Shown here one piece after another: positions 35,511 to 43,146 of a DNA stretch of 64,000 nt. Position 1 is the stretch's first letter; every line of letters begins with the position of its first letter. The notes under the pieces are model-generated. The model ran no database searches. It worked only from the letters and a program-made list of their open reading frames with translations, and had not been told where the DNA came from. This stretch comes from JAAYCI01 sp964370045 (GTDB taxonomy: Bacteria > Bacillota > Clostridia > Oscillospirales > Ruminococcaceae). A program made the position numbers and the translations under genes. Location: positions 26,085 through 90,084 of the forward strand of contig CAYJGZ010000009.1 of NCBI GenBank assembly GCA_964370045.1. Reading direction: 5' to 3'.

Positions 35511-35577
35511 AATATGGGGATATATCGCACTGTTTGCGATGGTTATGTGCATTTTCACAGGATATAAACATAAGTAG
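35497..35577 (+). CDS. 26-residue membrane peptide overlapping the ATPase gene
   Basis: A short frame, MKKHKIWGYIALFAMVMCIF plus TGYKHK, starts inside the last codons of the ATPase gene. It has GGAGG 9 nt upstream and is nearly all one hydrophobic helix with Lys-rich ends, which is typical of small regulatory membrane proteins. Similar short hydrophobic peptides follow other metal ATPases. It could tune or stabilise the pump. The support is the ribosome site, the clean TM pattern and the terminator right after it. Confidence 0.6.
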   Translation: MKKHKIWGYIALFAMVMCIFTGYKHK

Positions 35578-35585
35578 CGCATATC

Positions 35586-35627
35586 AAAAACCGCCATGCC
35601 AAACTTTGCGTTTGGCATGGCGGTTTT
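35586..35627. terminator. bidirectional terminator after the metal ATPase genes
   Basis: AAAACCGCCATGCCAAAC pairs with GTTTGGCATGGCGGTTTT (18 bp) around TTTGC. It faces the convergent mntP. Confidence 0.9.
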
Positions 35628-35724
35628 ACGTGATGAATAATATTACGGGCTTTAGATGACTGTGAGCGACATGCTTAAAGTAAGTCATATTCGCTTACGT
35701 ACATAGCGTGGTGTGTATGTTTTT

Positions 35725-36300
35725 TTAGTAGATACCTCCGAGTAGTAGCCGTATGCCAAGCAAAATCAGCACAATGCCGCCGATTATTTCCGCCTTTGAG
35801 TTAAACTTTGAGCCTATTTTTTTGCCCAGCAGTACAGCGCCGAAGCACATGAAAAGCGTGATTAGTGATATTAAAGCCGCTGAAACAAGTGCGAAAGATA
35901 TGCTTTGCCCACCTAATGTGACACCCACGCTCAGCGCATCTATGCTTGTGGATATCGCCTGCACAAGCATCACTTTTACGGTGAGGCTGTTTTGTGGCTT
36001 TTTTTGCTCGCAGGACGCGCCTGAGTTTTGAGCCTTTAGTGCATCCACAAGCATTTTTGCGCCAATGGCACATAGCAACACAAAGGCCACTATGTGGTTG
36101 TACTGAAACAGCTCATCCGGTAGCAGGCCTATTCCGAGATAGCCAATAAGCGGCATGATTCCCTGAAATATCGCAAACGGCAGAGCTATTCGCAATGCGC
36201 CTAAGGTGTTTGGCCTATAAACAAGGCCGTTTGTTGTACATACACAGCTTGCGTCTATCGCAAGGCTTACTGCCAACAAAAGTATGTCTACAAAAGTCAT
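35725..36300 (-). CDS. mntP: MntP-type manganese efflux pump
   Basis: This 191-residue protein has six membrane helices and the two inverted family repeats: SLAIDASCVCTTNGL near the start and TSIDALSVGVTLGG near residue 115, each with an essential Asp. MntP exports Mn(II). The start at 36300 gives GAGG at normal spacing; the earlier ATG at 36306 is too close to it. No yybP-ykoY (Mn) riboswitch is recognisable in the 190-bp leader. It is downstream of the arsenic genes on the same strand but behind their terminator. Confidence 0.85.
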   Translation of the reverse strand: MTFVDILLLAVSLAIDASCVCTTNGLVYRPNTLGALRIALPFAIFQGIMPLIGYLGIGLLPDELFQYNHIVAFVLLCAIGAKMLVDALKAQNSGASCEQKKPQNSLTVKVMLVQAISTSIDALSVGVTLGGQSISFALVSAALISLITLFMCFGAVLLGKKIGSKFNSKAEIIGGIVLILLGIRLLLGGIY

Positions 36301-36428
36301 TGCCATGTCCTCTTTAGCGTGATATTGTATCCGAGCTTGCGGATTTGCATCGGCTCTAATTATACTATATTTTTTGGCTTTGTACATGGGTTGTGTCGTT
36401 AGGTGTGAAAAAATGTCGGAACTTGAAT

Positions 36429-36476
36429 AAAAAACAACGACATTACACATGTTTTGTGCGGTGTCGTTGTTTTTTG
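36429..36476 (-). terminator. terminator after arsC
   Basis: AAAACAACGACA pairs with TGTCGTTGTTTT. T-runs flank both sides. It lies 14 nt past the arsC stop on the minus strand. Confidence 0.85.
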
Positions 36477-36489
36477 AGTTTGTTTTGCG

Positions 36490-36918
36490 CTAAGATAGCT
36501 TTTGCTTTAGCTCGAGCACATTCTTGTGAATTTGCTCGATGATAAGCTTGAAGTCATCATCGTTTTTGCCGCTGGGGTCATCCAGCCCCCAGTTTTCGGA
36601 GTACTGCGACGAAAGGCTGGGGCAGCTGACATTGCACCCCATGAATATCACAACATCCGGCTGTGGGATGTCGAATATAGTTTTGTTAAACTGCGTTTTT
36701 TCCATGTCGATGCTGTAAATCTCCTTTATAAGGCGCACAGCATCGGGGTTTATTCTGTCCTTTATCTCCGTGCCTGCGGAGTAGCTCTCGTATGCCTCGC
36801 TTGCAAGTAGCTTGCCCAGAGCTTCCGCCATCTGGCTACGGCAGGAGTTGTGGTTGCACACAAACGCCACCTTGGGCTTGCCCTCGTACTTAATCTTAGG
36901 TTTTTGAGCATCACTCAT
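36490..36918 (-). CDS. arsC: arsenate reductase, LMW-phosphatase type
   Basis: This 142-residue enzyme reduces arsenate to arsenite. The P-loop CNHNSCRS (Cys-x5-Arg-Ser) and MGCNVSCPSL with the second and third redox cysteines match the thioredoxin-linked ArsC class, and DDPSGKNDDDF carries the acid. The start at 36918 (MSDAQK) has GGAGAC upstream; the longer frame runs into the hairpin region and is rejected. Its electrons would come from a thioredoxin, and two thioredoxin-like proteins are in the same cluster. It follows acr3. Confidence 0.9.
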   Translation of the reverse strand: MSDAQKPKIKYEGKPKVAFVCNHNSCRSQMAEALGKLLASEAYESYSAGTEIKDRINPDAVRLIKEIYSIDMEKTQFNKTIFDIPQPDVVIFMGCNVSCPSLSSQYSENWGLDDPSGKNDDDFKLIIEQIHKNVLELKQKLS

Positions 36919-36958
36919 GGTTTTGTCTCCTTTGCGTTTTGGGGCTTTGTAAAGACGG

Positions 36959-37007
36959 ATAGTATCGACACTATTTAATGTGTCCCTCGCCGCAGGCGGG
37001 GGGACAC
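36959..37007. repeat. TIR-repeat fragment and GCA-loop hairpin between acr3 and arsC
   Basis: ATAGTATCGACACTATTTAA (36959-36978) resembles the repeat-family end. It is followed by GTGTCCCTCGCC-GCA-GGCGGGGGGACAC (36980-37007), a hairpin of the same design as the one at 9041. Confidence 0.6.
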
Positions 37008-37038
37008 GGCCTTTCACATGATTTACTAACGTAAAAGG

Positions 37039-38100
37039 CTATGACTTGACAATGCTGTTTTTGAACCAGCCTTTTGTGCCATTGGCTATTTTTACGAGCA
37101 TCAGCATGATGGGCACCTCCACAAGCACGCCCACTATGGTGGCCAGCGCCACGGGGCTGTTTGTGCCGTATAGTGCAATGGCAACCGCAACTGCCAGCTC
37201 GAAAAAGTTGGATGCACCTATCATCCCGGCAGGTGCGGCCACGTCATGCGGCAGTTTCAGCACCTTTGAGGCGAGGTAAGCGATGAAGAATATAAGGAAC
37301 GTTTGGATGATTAGGGGCACTGCGATGAGCAGTATGTGCAGGGGATTTTGCAGGATGACTTCCCCTTGGAAGGAGAAAATGAGCGTGAGGGTGAGCAGCA
37401 AGCCTATGATGGTTATGTTTGAAAATTTCGGGATAAACTTGCCCTCGAAGTACTCCTTGCCCCTTTTTTTTGTGACTATACTGCGTGTGATAATGCCGCC
37501 AGCAAGCGGAATTACAACAAAGAGCACCACCGAAAGGATGAGCGTGCCCCACGGCACGGTAAGGCCGCTGACCCCCAAAAGAAACGCCACAATGGGGGTG
37601 AAGGCGATGAGGATGATGAGATCGTTTGTCGCCACCTGCACAACGGTGTAGGCGGGGTTGCCCTTTGTCAGGTGGCTCCACACAAACACCATGGCGGTGC
37701 AGGGTGCGGCGCCCAGCAGAACGGCACCTGCCAAGTATTCCCCCGCAAGCTCGGGAGAAATAAAGCTTTTGAACACCACGAAGAAGAAAAACCACGCAAT
37801 GGCGAACATTGTAAACGGCTTAATCAGCCAGTTTGTAGTCCATGTGACAAAAAGGCCTTTTGGGTTTTTGCCCACGTTCTTTATGCTTTGAAAGTCCACC
37901 TTCATCATCATGGGGTATATCATCAGCCAGATGAGTATGGCAATGGGGATGGATACGTTTTCGTACTCGAAGTTGCCCAAAAATTCCGGCACAGCGGGCA
38001 AAAACCTGCCCATGAGCACCCCTACCACCATGCAGATTACAACCCACACACTTAGGTAGCGCTCGAAAAATCCGATGCCCGAAGTCTTTTTCTTTTCCAA
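37039..38100 (-). CDS. acr3: ACR3-family arsenite efflux permease
   Basis: This 353-residue permease has about ten helices. The ACR3 signature, with the essential membrane Cys, is in LLGAAPCTAMVFVWS (residues ~125-140), and TNDLIILIAF and GASNFFELAVAVAI follow. It exports arsenite using the membrane potential, without an ATPase. It lies between the Cys-rich thioredoxin (6 nt upstream) and arsC. Confidence 0.93.
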   Translation of the reverse strand: MEKKKTSGIGFFERYLSVWVVICMVVGVLMGRFLPAVPEFLGNFEYENVSIPIAILIWLMIYPMMMKVDFQSIKNVGKNPKGLFVTWTTNWLIKPFTMFAIAWFFFFVVFKSFISPELAGEYLAGAVLLGAAPCTAMVFVWSHLTKGNPAYTVVQVATNDLIILIAFTPIVAFLLGVSGLTVPWGTLILSVVLFVVIPLAGGIITRSIVTKKRGKEYFEGKFIPKFSNITIIGLLLTLTLIFSFQGEVILQNPLHILLIAVPLIIQTFLIFFIAYLASKVLKLPHDVAAPAGMIGASNFFELAVAVAIALYGTNSPVALATIVGVLVEVPIMLMLVKIANGTKGWFKNSIVKS

Positions 38101-38106
38101 TGTAAG

Positions 38107-38568
38107 TTACCCCTGTGCCTGCTTTATGAAATCCTCGACTTCCGCAAGGCTGAGCAGCTTGCCCATTGAAACTACCTTGCCGTCCACCACAAGGGCGGGC
38201 GTGCTCATCACGCCGTAGGAGGCGATTTTTGCATAGTCGCTGATGTGCTCCACCTCTGTGTTAATGCCGAGGTTTTGCACTGCCTGCTTGGTTATCTCTT
38301 CCAGCGCCATGCACTTTTTACAGCCGGGGCCAAGCACCTTTACGGACACATGTCCCTGCTCGGCAAGCTCGTTTGCAATGCGTATTGCCTCCGCCTCGGC
38401 AGAGCTTGGGGTACAGCCGCAGTCACAATCTTGTGGGTGCTCCTTTACGGGTGCAGGTGCGCACGCGCCGCCGCAGTCGCAAGCTTCTTCTTGTTTCACA
38501 ACGGGTGCGGGTGCGCAGCCACAGCCGCAGGATGTTTGTTCCTTTTTCTTTGAGTTGAAAAATGCCAT
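38107..38568 (-). CDS. thioredoxin-fold protein with Cys-rich N-terminal tail
   Basis: This 153-residue protein has a C-terminal thioredoxin-like domain (residues ~75-152) with active site GPGCKKCMALEE and the cis-Pro segment MSTPALVVDGKV, as in redox-active disulfide protein 2. The unusual part is residues 13-55, with three clusters CGCGCAP, CDCGGACAP and CDCGC, ten cysteines in all. The tail looks like a metallothionein-style trap for arsenite or another soft metal next to a reductase fold. It is 6 nt upstream of acr3, so arsenite hand-off is possible; this is inference. Confidence 0.8.
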   Translation of the reverse strand: MAFFNSKKKEQTSCGCGCAPAPVVKQEEACDCGGACAPAPVKEHPQDCDCGCTPSSAEAEAIRIANELAEQGHVSVKVLGPGCKKCMALEEITKQAVQNLGINTEVEHISDYAKIASYGVMSTPALVVDGKVVSMGKLLSLAEVEDFIKQAQG

Positions 38569-38616
38569 GATGAAGTCCTCCTAAGATGTTTGTGTTTTGT
38601 TTGTTTTATTGGAATA

Positions 38617-38641
38617 TACCGCTTGAACACTTGTGTCCACT
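38617..38641. repeat. short relic of the TIR repeat family
   Basis: CCGCTTGAACACTTGTGTCC followed by ACTATCTAAA matches the last ~28 bp of the repeat. It lies between ccdA and the Cys-rich thioredoxin gene. Confidence 0.5.
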
Positions 38642-38643
38642 AT

Positions 38644-39333
38644 CTAAAATGCAAGGTAGAACATGTAAGCGCCTATGGCCACCATGAGCACGCCCATGAC
38701 TATTTTGAGCACGGTGCTCACCTTTTTATACTTTTCGTTGTGGGAGAGCTTTTCCACAAAGCCTATGGAAGTGCCGCATATAACTGCCAGCACGCCGTGC
38801 CCGATGGAGTAAAACAGCAGTAGTACAATGCCCCACACAAGGCTGCCGTTTCCTGCCACCACCGCAAGCAGGGCTATGAGAATAGGGGTGGCGCAGGGGG
38901 AGGAGAAGATGCCGCCCAAAATCCCTGCGATAAGTGCGCCGAGGTATCCCTTTTTTGTGTTTTTGGACACGAGGTAGCTGGAGGGGATTATCTCGTAGAT
39001 GCCCCATGTCTGAAGCGCCATGAGCATCATAAGCACGCCCAAGATGATGTACCACCAGCTGGCGTAGCTGCCCATGAGCGTGCCTGCCATGGTGGCGATG
39101 ACACCCAGCACCGTAAACGTCACGGCAGAGCCGAGCGCAAACGTGAGCGAAAGAGTGAAAGCTTTTTTTGTGGAGTTGCCGCCTGCGCCGCCCACATACC
39201 CCACGACAAGCGGCACGCTGGACAGCGCACAGGGTGTGAAAGAGGTCAACACGCCCGCAATCAGTGCCAAAAGCGGTGCGAACCAGCTGCTGTTAAGCAT
39301 AAGCTGTGAAAGATATTCCAGCAGTGCGTCCAT
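38644..39333 (-). CDS. ccdA: CcdA/DsbD-like membrane thiol carrier
   Basis: This 229-residue, six-helix protein carries reducing equivalents across the membrane through two cysteines. These are in TSFTPCALSSVPL (first helix) and FSSPCATPILIAL (fourth). The size and repeat layout match CcdA. It directly abuts the membrane thioredoxin gene at 39334 (no gap), its probable partner on the outer face. In this arsenic cluster it may keep external or membrane thiols reduced. Confidence 0.88.
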   Translation of the reverse strand: MDALLEYLSQLMLNSSWFAPLLALIAGVLTSFTPCALSSVPLVVGYVGGAGGNSTKKAFTLSLTFALGSAVTFTVLGVIATMAGTLMGSYASWWYIILGVLMMLMALQTWGIYEIIPSSYLVSKNTKKGYLGALIAGILGGIFSSPCATPILIALLAVVAGNGSLVWGIVLLLFYSIGHGVLAVICGTSIGFVEKLSHNEKYKKVSTVLKIVMGVLMVAIGAYMFYLAF

Positions 39334-39957
39334 CTACTCTACCCCCATGTCCTCAAGGATGGTGTTCATCTGCGGCTCGGTGAGAGCGCCCTGGTGAAGT
39401 GTAAAGAGGTGCTCATCTGTGTTTGGGTCGAAAACAGGCGTAAGGCTTACGCCTATATCCTCGGCAGGCCAGTAGGGTGTGCCGTCTGCATTCACAAATA
39501 TTTGGGTGGGGATTACCTGAATGGGAAAGCCGCTTGCGGCGTCGGGGTGCTTCCACACGTCCACAAACTGCACAATCGCCCTGCCCTGCATGGCTGCATT
39601 GACATTCACAAGAACCGGTGCCATCGCCCTGCAAGGGGCGCACTCGTCCGCACCAAAGTCAATTATCATGGGCAGGCCGTGCTCGGACAGTGTGTCTATG
39701 TCCACGCTTGTTACATTCAGCGGAAACTCCCCCGATGCCTGTGTAGCACCGGGCGTCTCACCTGTGGTTGCCTGCGCGCCTGTACCTTTCTTGTCATCTA
39801 CGCCTGATTGGGTGGCTGTGTCTGTTTTGGCAGGTACGGTTGCCGGCATCGTCCCTGCGCTACCGATGTTTTGCGCAAGCCAAATGCCGCCGATGAGCGT
39901 AAGCATAAGCACCGGGACTACAATTTTGAGAATGAGCATGGTGTTTTTGTTTTTCAT
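39334..39957 (-). CDS. membrane-anchored extracytoplasmic thioredoxin
   Basis: This 207-residue protein has an N-terminal anchor (LKIVVPVLMLTLIGGIWLA), then a Thr/Ala/Gly-rich linker to about residue 78. A thioredoxin domain follows, with DFGADECAPCRAMAPVL and the cis-Pro segment QVIPTQIFVNADG. The fold faces outside and would be recharged by CcdA. The pair looks like a ResA/DsbD-type module recruited to the arsenic cluster. It lies 21 nt downstream of the arsP-like gene. Confidence 0.85.
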   Translation of the reverse strand: MKNKNTMLILKIVVPVLMLTLIGGIWLAQNIGSAGTMPATVPAKTDTATQSGVDDKKGTGAQATTGETPGATQASGEFPLNVTSVDIDTLSEHGLPMIIDFGADECAPCRAMAPVLVNVNAAMQGRAIVQFVDVWKHPDAASGFPIQVIPTQIFVNADGTPYWPAEDIGVSLTPVFDPNTDEHLFTLHQGALTEPQMNTILEDMGVE

Positions 39958-39978
39958 GATAACCTCCGTTAAATCGTA

Positions 39979-41001
39979 TTATGCCACAATGGTAAGGTAG
40001 GGCTGTAGGAAGTTGAACGCATATCCCACAATGATAATGCCTGCGGCACAGATGGTGATGAATGCGGCTAAAAGCTTCGGCTTTACGGCCTTTTTAAGCA
40101 TAATCATGGAGGGCAGGCTCAGCGCTGTTACCGCCATCATAAAGGCGAGTATGGTGCCCAGCTGTGCGCCTTTTCCCAAAAGCGCCTCCGCTATTGGTAT
40201 AGTGCCGAAAATATCCGCATACATGGGTATGCCCACGAGCGTTGCGAGCAGTACGCCGAAGGGGTTGTTGCTGCCCAGCACCGCCTCGATGATATCCTGC
40301 GGAATCCAGTTGTGAATAACAGCGCCGATGCCAACACCCACTAAGATGTAAAGAATCACCTTTTTAAGGGTGGAGAGCATTTGGTCCTTTGCGTAGACGG
40401 CACGGTCTCTTTTGCGTAGGTCGGGCGCTTCTATGTCCACACTGCCTGCGTTTAGGATAAAGTCCTCCACGTACTTTGACATGCCCAGCTTGTCCAGCAG
40501 TGTGCCGCCGATTACAGCGATGATAAGCCCGAAAAGAACATACAGCCCCGCCACCTGTGGCCCGAAAATACCCATGAGAAGCACAAGACTGCCAAGGTCC
40601 ACCATGGGGGAGGAGATTAAAAAGCTGAACGTAACACCCACCGGAAGCCCCGCGCTTGTAAAGCCCATGAAAAGGGGAATGGAGGAGCAGGAGCAAAACG
40701 GGGTGACGGTGCCCAGCAGTGCCGCAATAATGTTCGCCCATATTCCCTTAAAGCGCCCGAGTATTTTTTTGCTTCTTTCGGGGGGGAAGTAGCTTTGTAT
40801 ATATGAAATGATAAAGATGAGCGAGCAGAGCAGGACAACGATTTTTATCACATCATAGATGAAAAAGTGTATGCTACCCCCGATTTGGCTTTCAATGTCC
40901 AGCCCGAACATGGTGAGCAGTGCGCCGACACCATCATTCAGCCATGCCATACCGAGTATCTGCGTCTGAATAAAATCCCAAATTGACTGTACCACTTCCA
41001 T
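39979..41001 (-). CDS. arsP: ArsP-like permease (DUF318/YraQ family)
   Basis: This 340-residue permease has about nine helices and the key family motif GTVTPFCSCSSIPLFMGF with its Cys-x-Cys, and later GIPMYADIFGTIPI. Members include ArsP, an efflux permease for trivalent organoarsenicals such as methylarsenite, but others have unknown substrates, so the name is by family and context. The start at 41001 (MEVVQSI) has AAGGGTG; the longer frame extends towards the repeat at 41048 and is rejected. It heads the leftward operon behind an ArsR-type operator. Confidence 0.78.
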   Translation of the reverse strand: MEVVQSIWDFIQTQILGMAWLNDGVGALLTMFGLDIESQIGGSIHFFIYDVIKIVVLLCSLIFIISYIQSYFPPERSKKILGRFKGIWANIIAALLGTVTPFCSCSSIPLFMGFTSAGLPVGVTFSFLISSPMVDLGSLVLLMGIFGPQVAGLYVLFGLIIAVIGGTLLDKLGMSKYVEDFILNAGSVDIEAPDLRKRDRAVYAKDQMLSTLKKVILYILVGVGIGAVIHNWIPQDIIEAVLGSNNPFGVLLATLVGIPMYADIFGTIPIAEALLGKGAQLGTILAFMMAVTALSLPSMIMLKKAVKPKLLAAFITICAAGIIIVGYAFNFLQPYLTIVA

Positions 41002-41047
41002 AATAAACCATTCACCCTTCCAAACGTTGAATAAACTGTAAATTTCA

Positions 41048-41212
41048 CTATATAGTGTCGACAATAGTGTTCATGCGACATATTTTGGCAATTTTCCGTT
41101 CTACTTTGTTGTCAAAATTCACATTCCACAAAGGAGTGTTTCGTTTTTCCTCCTTGTAGAACAAAAAAATCCCTTAAAATCTGTTCGTTTCAACTACTGT
41201 AGACACTATATA
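41048..41212. repeat. full copy B of the ~160-bp TIR repeat family
   Basis: The ends CTATATAGTGTCGACA and TGTAGACACTATATA are inverted. The interior matches copy A almost base for base (CACATTCCACAAAGGAGTGT, CGTTTTTCCTCCTTGTAGAA, CGTTTCAACTACTGT). It sits between the ArsR-type operator and the arsP gene. Confidence 0.9.
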
Positions 41213-41235
41213 AAAATAATTGTCAAAAAACTTAA

Positions 41236-41251
41236 ATCAAATTATTTTGAT
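41236..41251. promoter_or_regulatory. ArsR-type operator upstream of arsP
   Basis: ATCAAA-TTAT-TTTGAT is a perfect palindrome. On the minus strand TTGACA (41221-41226) follows it as a -35 box, so a bound ArsR would cover the promoter. Confidence 0.6.
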
Positions 41252-41300
41252 GTAAAGTGCCTACATACATGAAAACTGCGAGCTTTGCCAAGTGAAAGCC

Positions 41301-41627
41301 CTAAATAGCTATGCCCACATCCGTGCCGCGGCATCCCTCTTGTGCGTCTTGGGCGTGCGGACGCAGCATCTGATTTAGCGCATGAAACGCCGCATCACAC
41401 CCATGAGGGTCGAGCTTGTAGTGTGTCCATTTGCCCACACATCGGCTTTGCACTATTTTGCTTTCACAAAGTATCTTCATGTGGTATGATAGCTTTGACT
41501 GCGCAAGTCCCAAGTTATCGCCTATTTTGCAGGCACACTTTTCGCCGCTTTGTAATAGGTGAATGATAGCAATGCGGTTTTCGTCGCACAGTGCTTTGAA
41601 AATCTTTGCGTAGCTTTGCGTATCCAT
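41301..41627 (-). CDS. arsR: ArsR/SmtB-family arsenic-responsive repressor
   Basis: This 108-residue winged-helix protein has FKALCDENRIAIIHLL, then EKCACKIGDNLGLAQSKLSYHMKIL as recognition region, and IVQSRCVGKWTHYKLD as wing. The Cys pair in EKCACKI is in the alpha-3 position, where ArsR binds arsenite, and releases DNA on binding. Two ATCAA-N6-TTGA(T/A) sites flank the gene, one upstream of arsP and one upstream of arsR itself. The ATG at 41627 follows GGAGACACC. Confidence 0.9.
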   Translation of the reverse strand: MDTQSYAKIFKALCDENRIAIIHLLQSGEKCACKIGDNLGLAQSKLSYHMKILCESKIVQSRCVGKWTHYKLDPHGCDAAFHALNQMLRPHAQDAQEGCRGTDVGIAI

Positions 41628-41659
41628 AATGGTGTCTCCTTTCCTGTGTGGGTGGTCAT

Positions 41660-41675
41660 ATCAAAATTTATTGAA
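41660..41675. promoter_or_regulatory. second ArsR-type site, upstream of arsR
   Basis: ATCAA-AATTTA-TTGAA has the same half-sites as 41236-41251 with one mismatch. It lies 33 bp before the arsR start, fitting autoregulation. Confidence 0.5.
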
Positions 41676-41822
41676 CTATTATGTGCACAGTATATACCGA
41701 GAGGGAGACGCTGTCAATAGCTAAATCAAAAAAAGTTGATGTGAAAATAAGGCTGTTTTTTAGGCGGCCTGCAAAGGATGAAATAAATATTTGACAAATT
41801 GCGAATTTGGCGGATATAGCAG

Positions 41823-41851
41823 TTGACAGCCGCACCAAAACCACATATAAT
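41823..41851 (+). promoter_or_regulatory. consensus sigma-A promoter of the str operon
   Basis: TTGACA (41823-41828), 17 bp and TATAAT (41846-41851) are both perfect boxes. This leaves a ~150-nt leader before rpsL. Confidence 0.85.
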
Positions 41852-42006
41852 AAGTTACGTTGCCGCAGTAGGGGCGATTGTCTTTGTGTAGCCGTTTGGC
41901 CACACACATCCCGTGTGCGATAAATAGATGTTGTTTCGCCGAAAACTCGGCTGAGCATATACGGTGTTTTGCATAAACACTATCATAATAGGAAAGGAGG
42001 AAAAAC

Positions 42007-42423
42007 ATGCCAACATTTAATCAGCTTGTGCGTAAAGGGCGCGAGGCCAGCGAGAAGAAGAGCACTGCTCCTGCGCTGAACAAGGGGTACAACAGCCATA
42101 AAAAGCAGTACACCGACCAAAGCAGCCCCCAAAAACGTGGTGTGTGCACAGCGGTGCGTACCATGACACCCAAAAAGCCCAACTCTGCTCTGCGCAAGGT
42201 GGCTCGTGTGCGTTTGTCCAACAACATCGAGGTGTCCAGCTACATCCCCGGTGTAGGGCATAACCTGCAAGAGCATAGCGTGGTGCTTATCCGCGGCGGC
42301 CGTGTTAAGGACCTGCCCGGTGTGCGTTACCACATCATCCGCGGCACACTGGATACTCAGGGTGTGAACGGACGTATGCAGAGCCGCAGCAAGTACGGCA
42401 CAAAGCGCCCGAAGAAGGCGTAA
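42007..42423 (+). CDS. rpsL: 30S ribosomal protein S12
   Basis: This 138-residue S12 helps to set decoding accuracy at the A site. The decoding loop TPKKPNSALRKVARVRLSN and the segment PGVGHNLQEHSVVLIRGGRVKDLPGVRYH are intact, with Lys in PKKPNS where streptomycin resistance changes occur (wild-type form here). The ATG at 42007 has AAAGGAGG. It is the first gene of the str operon. Confidence 0.98.
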   Translation: MPTFNQLVRKGREASEKKSTAPALNKGYNSHKKQYTDQSSPQKRGVCTAVRTMTPKKPNSALRKVARVRLSNNIEVSSYIPGVGHNLQEHSVVLIRGGRVKDLPGVRYHIIRGTLDTQGVNGRMQSRSKYGTKRPKKA

Positions 42424-42599
42424 TCCAAAAGTATGTTTTGCCCATTAAGGGATTTCTATATATAGGAACTCTTCTTGTGGCAGAAAGGCAATGCGTGCAC
42501 CAAAAGGTATATGCCTTGCCTTGTCCGAGGTGGGTGTTTTTTTGCAAAGCGCCCCCCAGTACCTATGATTTCATTCTACTGATGAAGGAGGGAAGAGAG

Positions 42600-43070
<471 letters not shown>

Positions 43071-43146
43071 GAAGTGCTTTGAAAAAGGGCGTAGCTCTTT
43101 GTAAAGCGCACATTATGCACAATTTGTATTAAAGTTAGGAGATAGT

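Larger units (their letters stand above)
41628..42006. other. 379-bp gap between arsR and rpsL
   Basis: It holds the arsR self-operator, the str-operon promoter, and, at about 41943-41985, a weak match to the end of the TIR repeat (AACTCGGCTGA then CACTATC). No gene is seen. Confidence 0.5.

Noticed and set aside
36301..36428. yybP-ykoY manganese riboswitch before mntP
   Set aside because: The leader lacks the conserved aptamer blocks.
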